Shown here piece by piece: positions 11,640 to 24,738 of a stretch of 64,000 nucleotides of DNA (its first letter is position 1; every line of letters starts with the position of its first letter). Under the pieces are notes generated by a model. The model saw only the letters and a program-made list of their open reading frames with translations, did not search any database and was not told the DNA's origin. The translations under genes and the position numbers were made by a program. This DNA comes from Cololabis saira. Its lineage: Eukaryota; Chordata; Actinopteri; Beloniformes; Belonidae. Where the stretch lies: contig NC_084609.1 in NCBI RefSeq assembly GCF_033807715.1, forward strand, positions 33,723,350-33,787,349. Reading direction: 5' to 3'.

Positions 11640-12530
11640 TTTGATCACTTATGTTATATTTGAGAGGAGCAAATATAATGATTTGTATTTATATGAATTG
11701 AAATTAAATTGTAAGCAATAAAAATGATATATTGTTTTGTCTTTCCCATTCTTGCATTTCCTATAATCGAGGACCAGAGAGAATGCAATTCTGCCGAATG
11801 TTGTTCAGTGGAGACAGACATTATCTCACTACTAATATGATCTGACAGAAGATTCCTAAAGTGGTTAATACATAAACTGGACTTTTGTTTCCAATTCACT
11901 AGAATTAGAATATAAACTAGTTTTCTTTGCAATACATAAGGCAGTGAGAACCAGGTGTATCCAGTTAGATTCCATTTGAATATCTCCCAAGTGACCTAAT
12001 ATACATATTGTGGGGCACACTGGGATTCTGTAGTTGATCCATGTGGATAAATCCTCACAAATCTCTGTCCAGAACCTCCGCACCGGTGTACAGAGCCATA
12101 AAGCATGCATATAATTATCCGGGGTGTTCTCCGTGCACTATGAGCAGATATTAGAGGTGACAAAGCCCATCTGGAACATCCTTTGTCCTGTATAATGTAT
12201 TCTATGAAGAACTTTATACTGTATAAGTTGTAAGTTTGGGTTCTTAGTCATAGTGAAAGTATTTAAACATATTTGTGACCAAAAAATCTGGTCGGTGTTA
12301 AGAGAGAGATCCGCCTCCCATTTTGAAATTGGAAGAGAGACTGAATTATCTATTTTAGACACTAACCTGTAAAGTTTTGATAACAACTTTAGAGTGCTTA
12401 GGTTCAATAATTCTATTATCCTGGCGGGAAGTTGTAGGTCTAATTGGTTAAGTTTATATGTTTTATTTATTATGCATTTATGTTCTTGGTGAAAGACTCT
12501 TATGCCATAACAGAATGTTTATTATGTATA
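11640..12530 (-). pseudogene. L1-clade LINE, C-terminal ORF2 fragment
   Basis: On the minus strand, KWEADLSLNTDQIFWSQICL, TMTKNPNLQLIQYKVLHRIH and MGFVTSNICS are followed, after a stop in place of a conserved cysteine region, by DNYMHALWLCTPVRRFW-like sequence and SELETKVQFMY. This is the zinc-knuckle-like C-terminal region of fish L1 ORF2, broken into frames. A second copy of the same region lies at 31493-31690. Confidence 0.82.
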
Positions 12531-13290
12531 ACAACCGAGCTGTCAGCGGCCTGTAACTCTTCTGACTGACAGTGACAGTTTTCATTAATGAGGGAGCTGA
12601 CAGCCTGTTTAGAATATTAATTTAATTGCTCAGACGCTCTGCTGTTAGTCATTAATCATGTTAGACGGTTAGATCAGATGTATGTGATATTTGCAGGGCT
12701 TTCAATCTGAAGCAACATCTGCAAATATGCCTCTGGCAGATGCTGAGATTACTCTCCCATCACCGTCATGTTTGCTTCCCTGCATCAGACGCTCTGCTTA
12801 TACAATATACTGTATCTGTGCCCCTCTTCTCTGTTTTTCATTCTTTCTTTCTGATCTCTCTTTTCCTGCTCTACTCAGCTGGCATTCGGCAGGAGTTTTT
12901 AACTTCCATTATTTATGTAATAATTAATCAGGGGTCATGTTCTGGGTTTCTGGATGCTATATTGTAGCATCCAGAAACCCAGAGCCGGTACATACAATTT
13001 AATTGAATTAATATTTGAATCATCTTAAATTGTGGAGACAACTATTTGCTTCAGTTCATTTAGGGACAATCACTTATGAAAAGTACATGCAGCAGAAAAC
13101 TAATACAAACATAATACATCTACTGAATCTATGTTTACATCTACAAAACCTTTTAAATGTTTTTTTTTTCTTCCATAAATCTGTGGTGGAGAGAGCAGTC
13201 ATCGGTTGGGGTAGCAGATTATGAAACCAGTGATTTAAATAAAATAAACATAATAAAATAATAATTAATACTAATACTACTACTGTGTGT
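12531..13290. other. Intergenic, mostly unrecognised
   Basis: About 12,536-12,890 looks single-copy, with homeodomain-type TAAT motifs and a repeated 'cagacgctctgct' (around 12632 and 12785). 12893-12985 matches part of the LINE tail seen at 37905-38145 (the 'ttatgtaataatt' and 'ttctgggt' words). I see no gene. Confidence 0.5.
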
Positions 13291-13779
13291 GGTTGTTAGT
13301 CTCTATGTGGCCCTGTGATGGACTGACAGCCCGTCCAGGGTGCACCATGCCCTTGTGAGCTGGGATGAGCGTCAGCAGACCCCCATTCAGTCAGAAACAT
13401 CTTCAGGTTCTATGCAATGCAGGCTACTACAGAAGATCTGCTGACAGTTAGAACGTACTCTTTAAAGTGAGAGATACTCGCTTCTGTTTAGATTAAAAGA
13501 AAGTATTATTGAATAACTTAATAACTGCAGCGCCCTCCCTCTTCTACTACAGTTACAGTTCAGGTAGAAAATCGTTTAGGGGGGGGGGTAATCGGAGTAG
13601 CCTAGCTTTGATTCAGTCTCAGGGAGCTGAAATGGTTGCTGCGTATGTCTCTGCCTGTTCTCGTGTCTGTTTGTTTTTTCTCTTACAGATCTCCAAGGCT
13701 TGTGTGTGTTTCCCTGTGTTTTTCGCGTTTTAGACTTGCAGCGGATGTGACCCCCCCCCCCCCCCAAAAAAAAGAAGGT

Positions 13780-14010
13780 TCCTGGTTCGACTCCCTGGCC
13801 CAGCAGGGTCTTTCTGTGTGGAGTTTGCATGTTCTCCCCGTGCTTGCGTGGGTTCCCTCCGGTTACTCCGGGTACTCCGGCTTCCTCCCACAGTCCAAAA
13901 ACATGCATAGAAGGTTAATTGGTGATTCTAAATTGCCCGTAGGGGTGAGTGTGAGTGTGCATGGTTGTGTGTATATATGTGGCCCTGCGATGGACTGGTG
14001 ACCTGTCCAG
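13780..14010 (+). mobile_element. tRNA-derived SINE-like repeat
   Basis: Contains a tRNA-type B box GGTTCGACTCC (13792), then the common fish body 'gtggagtttgcatgttctcc', 'cctcccacagtccaaaaaca' and 'ctaaattgcccg', ending 'ggactggtgacctgtccag'. It is cut at 14010 by the Harbinger-like element. A C-run and A-run at 13750-13772 precede it. Other pieces of the family lie at 13315-13390, 24739-24925 and 56369-56500. Confidence 0.72.
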
Positions 14011-15040
14011 GGGCCTGTACTACGAAGCAAGTTCAACATATCCAGGATATCTTTTCCTTATCCAGATTCACTAACCCGGACAATTGCAATCACGCTAAGC
14101 GGTCACACGACGGTGGTTATCAACTCTGTATATCAACCCAGGTTTCTCCAATCTGGATATGAGCGCGTGCACATAAAAGGGGCGGTGTTTTCAGCGCATG
14201 ACCAATCGCAAGCATGGAGAAGTCCGCTGTCAGAGCCGCTTACTTCAGCAGTGAAGAGCAAACAATAATTTTACGGAAATATGATGAGTATAGGCATATA
14301 ATACAGGCAAAAAGCAACACAGTTGCAGCTGCAAAATGCAGAAAAGACAGCTGGCAAAAGATCGCTGACTGTATAAATGCGTAAGTTCATAGGGATATAA
14401 ACATCACTGCCCCATCATTAGGGCATAAGTAGATCTGACTATAATTACAGTTGTCTATTCTGTTAAATGCATGTGTTGCTTAGATGTATTTGTATGGCGT
14501 GTATGACAATTGTAGCCTAATTCCTTCAGCTGCAACCCCAGCGGAGTGAAACGCACGGGAGCAAATAAAAAATAAATATAAAAACATAATTCAAAGCGGT
14601 AAGTAGGCTCACTTTCATATCTTAGAAGTACAACAAGTACAAGGCTTTAGTGTTTCTATCACTCTGTGTTTTAGGATGATATCAGTATACAAAAGCACAA
14701 TGAAATAGCATTGACATTACTTGCAGCAAACAGAAAAAAAAATGACAAGAAGAAGATCGGAGGGATCCTCTCACGATCCGCGCACCGAGCTCCACTGGAT
14801 TCTCTTCGAAAGGGCATGCCATTTTCCAAGAGAGCTGATTGGTCAGCGGGCGGTGCTTTTACACCCGGCGATCTGTATCTCGAACATAACCTGCTCCGGA
14901 GCAGGTTAGCTGTTCAGCATACGTTACCATGGCGATATACCCCGGTAAGAAGTGAACCACCGTCGTAGTCCTGAAAACCCAGGGTTAAACCGGAAGTTAC
15001 CTCGCTAACCCCAAATCCCGCTTCGTAGTACAGGCCCCTG
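14011..15040 (+). mobile_element. PIF/Harbinger-like (or ISL2EU-like) DNA element with a Myb/SANT exon
   Basis: Ends are inverted repeats: GGGCCTGTACTACGAAGC on the left, GCTTCGTAGTACAGGCCC on the right. Only about 1 kb long with no nuclease gene, but it keeps an exon for a DNA-binding partner protein (14214-14384). I could not fix a target duplication. It interrupts the SINE ending at 14010. Confidence 0.8.
14214..14384 (+). CDS. Myb/SANT-like DNA-binding domain exon of the transposon
   Basis: ATG at 14214 opens MEKSAVRAAYFSSEEQTIIL, then RKYDEYRHIIQAKSNTVAAA and CRKDSWQKIADCINA, with TAA at 14382. The SSEEQTIIL, DSWQKIADCINA and tryptophan spacing are those of the Myb/SANT-like (MADF-type) proteins that PIF/Harbinger and related transposons use to recruit the nuclease. 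GTAAGT at 14381 overlaps the stop and is a good splice donor, so the real protein probably continued in a second exon that this deleted copy may lack. About 56 residues; probably a remnant, though undamaged. Confidence 0.65.
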   Translation: MEKSAVRAAYFSSEEQTIILRKYDEYRHIIQAKSNTVAAAKCRKDSWQKIADCINA

Positions 15041-15065
15041 GAGTCCCGGCTTGTGTGCACCCCTG

Positions 15066-15228
<163 letters not shown>

Positions 15229-15879
15229 CATGATGATAGGTTTATATGCCTTAGGTTTTTACCAACATGGTATTAACCATTAATAAATGCAGACAAAATA
15301 AAAATAATAACTGTAGCATCAAGGAATCATTTATAAAACTGAAAGCAATTCTTTTCTTGTGGGGGGCATTTTCTTCATTTTTCCTCCTAATATAATTCAT
15401 AAGAGAATACTTTATTGTTTATTGTAACAGGTACAAAAATAGTACATAATTGGACGGGGCACAGCCCACGCTACTCTGTCTGTGAATGGCTTACCCTGAC
15501 TCTTCATAACGCCTCATGTACAAGCCTAACCAGCTGATCCAATTAAGGCAACTATCCAAAGGCATAAGAAAAGAAAATCAAGATTTTAAATCCTCCTCAT
15601 ACACTTTCACACCATAGCTGTTTCCCATCTAACTTAACAGAGGTTCAGGTTGTTTTCCTTGTGATGCAAACACAAATGTGTCCACAAGATGGCACACTGG
15701 TGCCGGTCAGTAACTCCAGCAGCTTCTCCCCTGGCTCTCTGGTATTCAGAAGGGACTTCAGGCTTCAACGCTCTGCTTGTGTAGCTCATTACCAGCCAAC
15801 TGGTATCATGTGGGGATGGGGGCACAGCCGTGTGGGGATGGGGGCACAGCCGTGTGGGGTAGAGGGCACTAGGGTTTAA

Positions 15880-17049
15880 CCCTGGTACTATCTTTGGGTC
15901 AACATGACCTAAACATGACCTAATTCTCCTGTTCCTTCTTTCCTCCTGCTCTCTCCTTCCTTCTTCCTTCCTCTTTTCTCCCTTCCTTCCTTCTTTACTC
16001 CCCCCTTCCTTCCTTCTTTACTCCTTTCCTTCTTTCTTTTCTCCCCTCATACTTTCTTTCCTTCTTTCCTCCCTTCCTTCCTTCCTTCTTTTTTCCCTTC
16101 CTTCCTTCCTTCCTTCCTTCCTTCCTTCCTTCCTTCCTTCCTTCCTTCCTTCCTTCCTTCCTTCCTTCCTTCCTTCCTTCCTTCCTTCCTTCCTTCCTTC
16201 CTTCCTTCTTTTTTCCCTTCTTTCCTTCCTTCTTTCCTTCCTTCCTTCCTTCCTTCCTTCCTTCCTTCCTTCCTTCCTTTCTTCATTCTTTTCTCCCTTC
16301 CTTCCTTCTTTTTCCCTTCCTTCCTTATTTTCTCCCTTCTTTCCTCCCTTCCTCCCTTCTTTCCTTCCTTCCTTCTTTTCTTCCTTCTTTCCTCCCTTCC
16401 TCCCTTCTTTCCTTCCTTCCTTCCTTCCTTCTTTTTCCCCTTCTTTCCTTCCTTCCTTCCTTCTTTTCTCCCTTCCTTCCTTCTTTTCTCCCTTCCTTCT
16501 TTTTTCCCTTCCTTCCTTCCTTCCTTCCTTCCTTCTTTTTTCCCTTCCTTCCTTCTTTTTTCCCTTCCTTCCTTCCTTCCTTCCTTCTTTTTTCCCTTCT
16601 TTCCTTCCTTCTTTCCTTCCTTCCTTCCTTCCTTCTTTCCTCCCTCCCTTCCTTCCTTTCTTCATTCTTTTCTCCCTTCCTTCCTTCTTTTTTCCCTTCC
16701 TTCCTTCTTTCCTCCCTTCCTTCCTTCCTTCTTTTTTCCCTTCCTTCCTTCTTTCCTTCTTTCCTCCCTTTTTTCTTTCCTTCTTTTCATTCTTCTTTCC
16801 TCCCTTCTTCCTTCTTTCCTCCCGTCCTTCTTTCTTTCCTTCTTTTCATTCTTCCTTCCTTCCTTCTTTCCTCCCTTCCTTCTTTCTTTCCTTATTTTCA
16901 CTCTTCCTTCTTTCCTCCCTTCCTTCTTTCTTTCCTTCTTTTCATTCTTCCTTCCTTCCTTCTTTCTTTCCTTCTTTTCATTCTTCCTTCCTTCCTTCTT
17001 TCCTCCCTTCTTCCCTTCCTCCTTCCTTGACCCAAAGACAGCACAAGGG
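15880..17049. mobile_element. piggyBac-type MITE carrying a giant TTCC tract, copy 2
   Basis: Flanked by TTAA at 15876-15879 and 17050-17053. The left end is CCCTGGTACTATCTTTGG; the right end read in reverse is CCCTTGTGCTGTCTTTGG. Followed inward by the same 'cctaattctcctgttccttc' lead-in as copy 1. The interior (about 15935-17030) is more than 1 kb of TTCC/TTTCTCCC. The right part holds a higher-order repeat marked by 'ttttcattcttccttcc' (five or more times between 16780 and 17000). Confidence 0.9.
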
Positions 17050-17053
17050 TTAA

Positions 17054-17568
17054 CACTTTCCCTGAGTGTGCTGTGTGTTTGAACGGACAACCTGAATGAC
17101 ATTGTTTGACATAGTGAAGTATATAAAATGACAGATTCCTAAAGTCCGTCAATTTATGTTCCAACCCAAACGTTTGGTCATGACCTGTGAGTAGTGACTG
17201 AACAACTGGCTGAAAAGAGTTTTTTAAGTAGAATCTCCTTTAGAGAAAGGTGAGTGGAGGTAGTGGGAGTAATGTTGCTGCTCCTCAATCTCCAGAGGAG
17301 CCAGTTGAGGGGATTCAGGCATGTGGTGAGGATGCTGTACCTCCAAAAGCTTCAATAGCTATCAATGATGCAGTAGGTCGTGCTGCATCGTCGCCTGTTT
17401 TCAGCCAACCCAACCGCAGCGGGAACCACACATTTTAAAAAACACAAAATACTACCCGACCTGCTTACGACCCAGTTTTTTCCTTTAAAAAATAAAGGAA
17501 TGCTCTTTATTTATCATTGCCTTAAGGTTATATGAATAGCAAGCACAAATGTTATTATGTGTCATTAC
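17054..17568. other. Intergenic, no gene seen
   Basis: A short open frame at 17250-17438 (MSGGSGSNVAAPQSPEEPVE) ends 'FSQPNRSGNHTF'. It has no recognised domain, start context or splice support; I do not call it a gene. Confidence 0.5.
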
Positions 17569-18693
17569 CAGTACTCGAGTTGTAAAAAAAAATCAGGGGG
17601 GATGGAGGATTTTATCATATGGGGACAGATAATTTGTGCTGATTACAAATAATATAATATATTACAAATAATAGCAGTGACCAAAACACCTGCAGAAATA
17701 CTGCAGGAATGACATAGCAGCAGTTAAATGCAGCCTTCTGTAAGCTTTAAATATCCACTGGGCTTACATCAAATACATCAAAACACAACAATAAAAAACA
17801 CTTTTCTGAACTTATCAATATGACTCTGTCCTTCACAGGATAAGTAAAATGGATCACTGCAAAAACTCTAAATCTTAACAAGAATATTTGTCTTATTTCT
17901 AGTTAAAATGTCTCATTTTAGTAAAAAAATCTCATTACACTTAAAACAAGACTCATCACTGGAAAAAACAACAATTTTCACCTGTTTCAACTAGATTTTC
18001 ACTTGAAATAAGTAGAAAAATCTGCCAGTGGAATAATATTTTTTTGCTTGTAATAAGAAGATAAATCTTGTCCCACTGGCAGATTTTCCTACAATTTCAA
18101 GTGAAAATTTACTTGAAACAGGTGAAAATTGTCAAATAAGTAATTTTTCTGGTGTTATTTTTCTGGTGATGACTCTAAATGTTGAAATAGCAGTAAAACC
18201 ACATTCATTGATGAAATGACATAAGGGATGGAAAGGAGGGATGGCAGTTTTACAGGGGGGATGATTTGGACCGTTTTTATTTCAGGGGGGGATGATTTGG
18301 ACCGTTTTTATTTCAGGGGGGGATGATTTGGACCGTTTTTATTTCAGGGGGGATGATTTGGACCGTTTTTATTTCAGGGGGGATGATTTGGACCGTTTTT
18401 ATTTCAGGGGGGATGATTTGGACCGTTTTTATTTCAGGGGGGATGATTTGGACCGTTTTTATTTCAGGGGGGGATGATTTGGACCGTTTTTATTTAAGGG
18501 GGGATTATTTGGACCGTTTTTATTTCAGGGGGGATGATTTGGACCGTTTTTATTTCAGGGGGGGATGATTTGGACCGTTTTTATTTCAGGGGGGATGATT
18601 TAGACCGTTTTTATTTCAGGGGGGATGATTTGGACCGTTTTTATTTCAGGGGGGGATGCCATCCCCCCTCATCCCCCCTCAACTCCAGTACTG
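17569..18693. mobile_element. hAT-type MITE with an internal 13-copy minisatellite
   Basis: Termini CAGTACTCGAGTTG and, in reverse, CAGTACTGGAGTTG. The 8-bp duplication is gtcattac/gtcataac (7 of 8). The left 225 bp recurs at 61334-61558 with very high similarity. Around 17,865-18,170 is an imperfect inverted repeat (ctggcagattttcctac against gaaaaatctgccagtg). The right third is the tandem array. Confidence 0.85.
18255..18657 (+). repeat. 13-copy minisatellite, 30-31 bp unit
   Basis: Unit: atgatttggaccg, tttttatttca, then 6 or 7 G. Thirteen copies, nearly identical; the commonest difference is the G-run length. No unique spacers, so it is not a CRISPR array. Confidence 0.97.
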
Positions 18694-19140
18694 GTCATAA
18701 CGCATATCTATAGATCTCCATCTGAGATTTTACAGCATAAGCAAGACATTACCTTGCACCAGCTTAAAAAAACTTTCTGTGACCAGTTCTTGGATATATC
18801 TGAAACATATTGTTGCTGTTGATTTGGCATTTGATTTTAAAAGAGAAGGAAAGAAAAAGTTATCTTCCCTGGAATAATAGGAATAATTGCGATCTGTCTT
18901 AACCTAAATGTTTAAACATTTATGATCCATCAAACCAACAAACATGATCTTGGTTTACTATTTCCTCAAATTTTTCTCAGAAGTAATTTTCTTCTATCTG
19001 TACTGTATATCTTTTTGTTTTCCATTCCCCCGTCTTAATCTTTTCCCTGAGCAGCTCCATCATCTGCCTTGTGTCAAGCATGTCGCCCATGCTGCATCTT
19101 CACGTCAATCAAACAAGGATGTCTTAGTGTATATGACTTA

Positions 19141-19507
19141 CAGGACTGTCTCAGAAAATTAGAATATTGTGATTTTCTGTAATGCAATTACAAAAACAAA
19201 AATGTCATACATTCTGGATTCATTACAAATCAACTGAAATATTGCAAGCCTTTTATTATTTTAATATTGCTGATCATGGCTTACAGCTTAAGAAAACTCA
19301 AATATCCTATCTCAAAAAATTAGAACATTCTGGGAATCTTAATCTTAAACTGTAAACCATAATCAGCTATATTAAAATAATAAAAGGCTTGCAATATTTC
19401 AGTTGATTTGTAATGAATCCAGAATGTATGACATTTTAGTTTTTTTAATTGCATTACAGAAAATAAAGAACTTTATCACAATATTCTAATTTTCTGAGAC
19501 AGTCCTG
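19141..19507. mobile_element. Tc1/mariner-type palindromic MITE, copy 2 (uninterrupted)
   Basis: CAGGACTGTCTCAGAAAATT to its complement, with TA on both sides (19139-19140, 19508-19509). It serves as the empty-site reference for copy 1. Confidence 0.93.
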
Positions 19508-19599
19508 TATATAGCGTTTGAATTTTTATATGCTATAAAATTGTGTTTATATATTAATTTTAAAAGTGTAATAACTGGCCCAACATTACCAGACCTGAA

Positions 19600-19978
19600 C
19601 ATCGTTATTCATATTTTTGTCTGACTCACCACCACAGGTGAGAACGATGTGGCTTTTATTGACAATTGGACGAGGTTTTGGGTAAAGCCTGGTCTGATTA
19701 GAACAGGGGTCTGGGACTCCAGTCCTGCATGTTTTAGATGTTTCCCTGCTTCAACACACCTGATTCAAAGTAACGGCCGTCACCAGCTTGTCATCAAGGA
19801 CACAGCTCCTTGTATCTGTGCTGAAGCAGGGCAGCATTTAAGAGATCCAGGACTGCGGCCCTCGAGGACTGGAGTTCCAGACCCCTGGATTAGAAGAGAT
19901 GGCCTTCATCCCACCCGGGATGGGGCAGCTCTTATTTCTAGAAATGTAGCTGATATTATTAGACGCTCCCCCTGACAA
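19600..19978 (+). pseudogene. LINE ORF1 remnant (CR1/L2-type SGNH-hydrolase-like C-terminus)
   Basis: Encodes GENDVAFIDNWTRFWVKPGL on the left and RRDGLHPTRDGAALISRNVA, DIIRRSP, stop on the right. DGLHPT resembles the Asp-x-x-His block of SGNH/GDSL esterases found in ORF1 of CR1/L2-type LINEs. The halves are separated by a 184-bp MITE (19704-19887); without it and one duplication copy the frame reads through. Upstream sequence is lost. Confidence 0.7.
19704..19887. mobile_element. Short hAT-type MITE inside a LINE ORF
   Basis: Ends CAGGGGTCTGGGACTCCAGT and, in reverse, CAGGGGTCTGGAACTCCAGT. Perfect 8-bp duplication gattagaa (19696-19703, 19888-19895). 184 bp, non-coding. Confidence 0.95.
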
Positions 19979-20280
19979 TGCAGGGTCCAGGCCAGGATCT
20001 GCTTCTCCAGGACTAGCCAGTAGGCTAGTTGCTCATTTGAGAGACAGGGCCTCTAGCCATAGGAACTTGTGTAAGAAGTATAGTGACCAGTGGCGGCTTG
20101 CTAGGGCGCCGCCCCCATTAAAATTACAGGGGAAAGAAATATATATATGAGTCATTCTATAATTAGGGGTACATTTCATATCAACCAACAGTGACAAAAT
20201 CAGTTTTCTTTTTTGATAAATAATCTAGTTGTTTCCATAATCCATCCATCCATTATCTATACCCGCTTTATCCTTTAGGG

Positions 20281-20823
20281 CAGGGGTCGGCAACCCAAAA
20301 TGTTGAAAGAGCCATATTGGACCAAAAACACACACACAAAAAAAGACGGGAGCCGCAAAAAATGAAAAGTCTTGTATAAGCCTTAGAATGAAGGCAAATG
20401 GCGAAAGGCGAAACGTCGAGAAAAAAGTCAAAATGTCGAGAAAAAAGTCAAAATTTCAAGAAAAAAAATGTTGCGGAAAAAGTCGAATGTTGAGAAAAAA
20501 AGTTGAAATGTTGAGGAAAAGGCAAAATGTTGAGAAAAAAGTCAAAATGTCAAGATTAATGTTGAAGTACAATCTCGAGAAAAAAGTCGAAATGTCGAGA
20601 AAAAAGTTGAAATGTCGAGATTAAAAAGGAAAGGAAAAAGGAAGAAAAAAAGACAAAAAAAGGAAGAAAAACAAGAAAAAAGAAGAAGAAAAAGAGAAAA
20701 AAAGAGAAAAAAAGAAGAAAAAAAGGAAAAAAAAGTCAAACATTTTTGAAAAAGCTCCAGGAGCCACTAGGGCGGCACTAAAGAGCCGCATGCGGCTCTA
20801 GAGCCGCGGGTTGATGATCCCTG
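20281..20823 (+). mobile_element. hAT-type MITE, copy 3
   Basis: Begins CAGGGGTCGGCAACCC; ends 'gcgggttgatgatccctg'. Perfect 8-bp duplication ctttaggg (20273-20280, 20824-20831). It splits a SINE/LINE tail ('tatacccgctttatc' on the left, 'tcacgggggtctgctggagc' on the right). Interior array as in copies 1 and 2. Confidence 0.93.
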
Positions 20824-21249
20824 CTTTAGGGTCACGGGGGTCTGCTGGAGCCTATCCCAGCTCATTTCAGGTGAGAGGCAGGGGTTTCCATAATATACCC
20901 CCTAAATGTGCTAAATGTATTAATTGCCAAGCTTAAACTCTAATTACATATTAAATATTTTAATGAAAATAAACATTGGACTCATTATTTTGTCAACCGT
21001 GTCACGGACAAATGTTATATACAACAAGAACTAGGTACTACACATTTGATAATACATTTGTTTGAAAGGTTTTGAGTCTATTCATCAGGGGTTTTAAGGT
21101 TGCCTGTCTAACTGATTTGAAAATATGAATTTTGAGCTTCACAATGGACATTCTATGGGATGTTATCAGTAGGGATTAATAATTTTTTCAACATAAATGC
21201 ATATTACACTGAATTTAGAGTTATTCACCAATCTTATGTAAGACCTCCC

Positions 21250-21600
21250 TCTCTACAATTCAATTCAATTCAATTCAATTTTATTTATATAGCGTCTAAT
21301 ACAACAGAGTTGTGTCTAGACGCTTTACAGAGACCCATACCCAGAACATGACCCCCGAGCAGTTATTACATAAACAATGGCAGGTAAAAACTCCCCTAGT
21401 GGGAGAAAAACCTTAAGCCAAACAGTGGCAAGGAAAAACTCCCCTTTAGGAGGAAGAAACCTTGAGCAGGACCAGGCTGATAAGGGGGGACCCTCCTGCC
21501 GAGGGCCAGACTGGTGGGTCAGGGTCGGCAACAGCACAGCAGGCAGGTGGAAGCAGCAACGGGATGACCAGGGGTGGGGACCGCAGGCCAGCACGCAGCT
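21250..21600 (-). mobile_element. LINE 3' tail with (AATTC)n end
   Basis: The AATTC repeat at 21257-21282 then 'tttatttatatagcg', and the tandem-like 'aaaaactcccct' blocks at 21386 and 21435. The same sequence lies in the opposite orientation at 37905-38145. 5'-truncated; non-coding. Confidence 0.75.
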
Positions 21601-22103
21601 CCCGAAGCTCCGGCCCAATCAGCAAGTCCCAGATATCTACAGATCTACAGATATCCCCCATCTTTTTTGTTACAGTTTAGTCAATATTTAAAAGATACAT
21701 GACACAAAAACCATTCATAACACAGTTGACAGGCAAAGTAACACAGTTGACAGGAGTAATAGTAGTTCTCCTATGTAATTACTATGTAATGTCTGTGTTA
21801 TAACAATAGTTCATGAATGTTTTTTTATCAACAACACTCAATATAAGCATAAACTATGACAATAAACTGCCAACATTGTCAACCGTGTTAATCCCTGTCA
21901 ACTGTCAAATGACGTAATAAAAAGTAATTATCGCATCTGTGCACTCATAAAATGTGTCTGACTTAATTTTTCAAGCCTTTTTTGTGCAGACAGAAATACA
22001 TAGGTTTCAATGGCGAGGGGCGCAGGCCAAATGAGTGTGTATTGTATGTTCTTAAACTTTTCTTCCATGTGACTTCATGCTGGTCTCTAATTGGTTACTC
22101 AAA

Positions 22104-23584
<1,481 letters not shown>

Positions 23585-24371
23585 AAAGACTCTCCTCCGT
23601 GGCCAATCAGCGTGTTTTCTGTCATTCTTCATCCAATCTGATTGATTCATGAGCTGTCAATCAAAGTCACACCCCTGACAGTGTAGACGCGCGACTACAT
23701 CCGTCACTCGCTACAAACGGAGTCACAACCATATCCATGTCTCCTCCTCCTCCCATGGAGCTGCTGCGATACGTCAACGTCGCCGCCATATTGGATGTTC
23801 AAGACTGCGCTGTAAACCAATACAAGTAAATGGACTTATTTTCATAAAGCACCTTTCTACAAAGAAATTTACGTTTTACGTCTCATTTATTCATTCACAC
23901 ACGCACTAATATACTTGGGAAACAGTTAGGCACCAAATATAATATATTTAATTTTCTCAGATAGCAAAAATAAGAACTTTATTGATCCCACAGTAATTCA
24001 TGTTATATCAGCTATAGAGAACAAGGTAGTGCCGTCATCAACAAAACAAATTTAAAAATTTTCAAATAACAAAATAACATATTTGAACCATTTTTCAGAC
24101 AATATCTGTCAATATCTCTATAAAATAACTGAAAAAATCTGAAAAATGGTTCAAATATGTTATTTTGTTAGTTGAAAATTTTAAAATATGTTTATGTAAA
24201 ATATGCTACATGTATATGTAGTGTATATGTATATGTATATGTACATGTAGTATATGTAGTGATATGTAATACAAAATAACAAAAAAATGTATGTTTAAGT
24301 AGAGTTTATAGTTGTTGTAATCCCCACTCGCCAGTGCGCCCCCCAAAATGTTTTATCACCAGCCGCCACTG

Positions 24372-24738
24372 ATAGTGACATTCTTGTAAATCCTTCAAGT
24401 CAGCCCCATCCTTATTGGCCATTTCTCAATAAGTGTTCTTGTGTGTAATTTTGTACTTTTTTTCTTGCAAAACGTCATTAAACTGCAGCTGAAGTACTAA
24501 AAAAACAGAAGAAATACGTGGATGTGTTCTCGCTTTGCCAATTTTATCAAGGATGCATCCTCGTGTAGACTTGAGACGGCCAAGTATCCAAAAATGTAAA
24601 GCAACGAGAGAAAGTAATAGAAGAGGCAAGAGAGCTAAATATAAAGTTATAACTTTATTTTTGTTTGACAGAATATAATTTTAAGATGTCTTCATGTGAG
24701 AATATGGTTATTATACATTTATATATGTGGTATAGTTA
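24372..24738. other. Intergenic, no feature recognised
   Basis: AT-rich sequence between the hAT element and a SINE; no gene or repeat recognised. Confidence 0.5.

Noticed and set aside
16018..17164. Lys/Arg/Glu-rich open frames on the minus strand
   Set aside because: Same TTCC artefact in the second MITE.
18255..18657. CRISPR-like array
   Set aside because: Direct repeats have no unique spacers, sit inside a hAT MITE and the genome is eukaryotic; this is a minisatellite.
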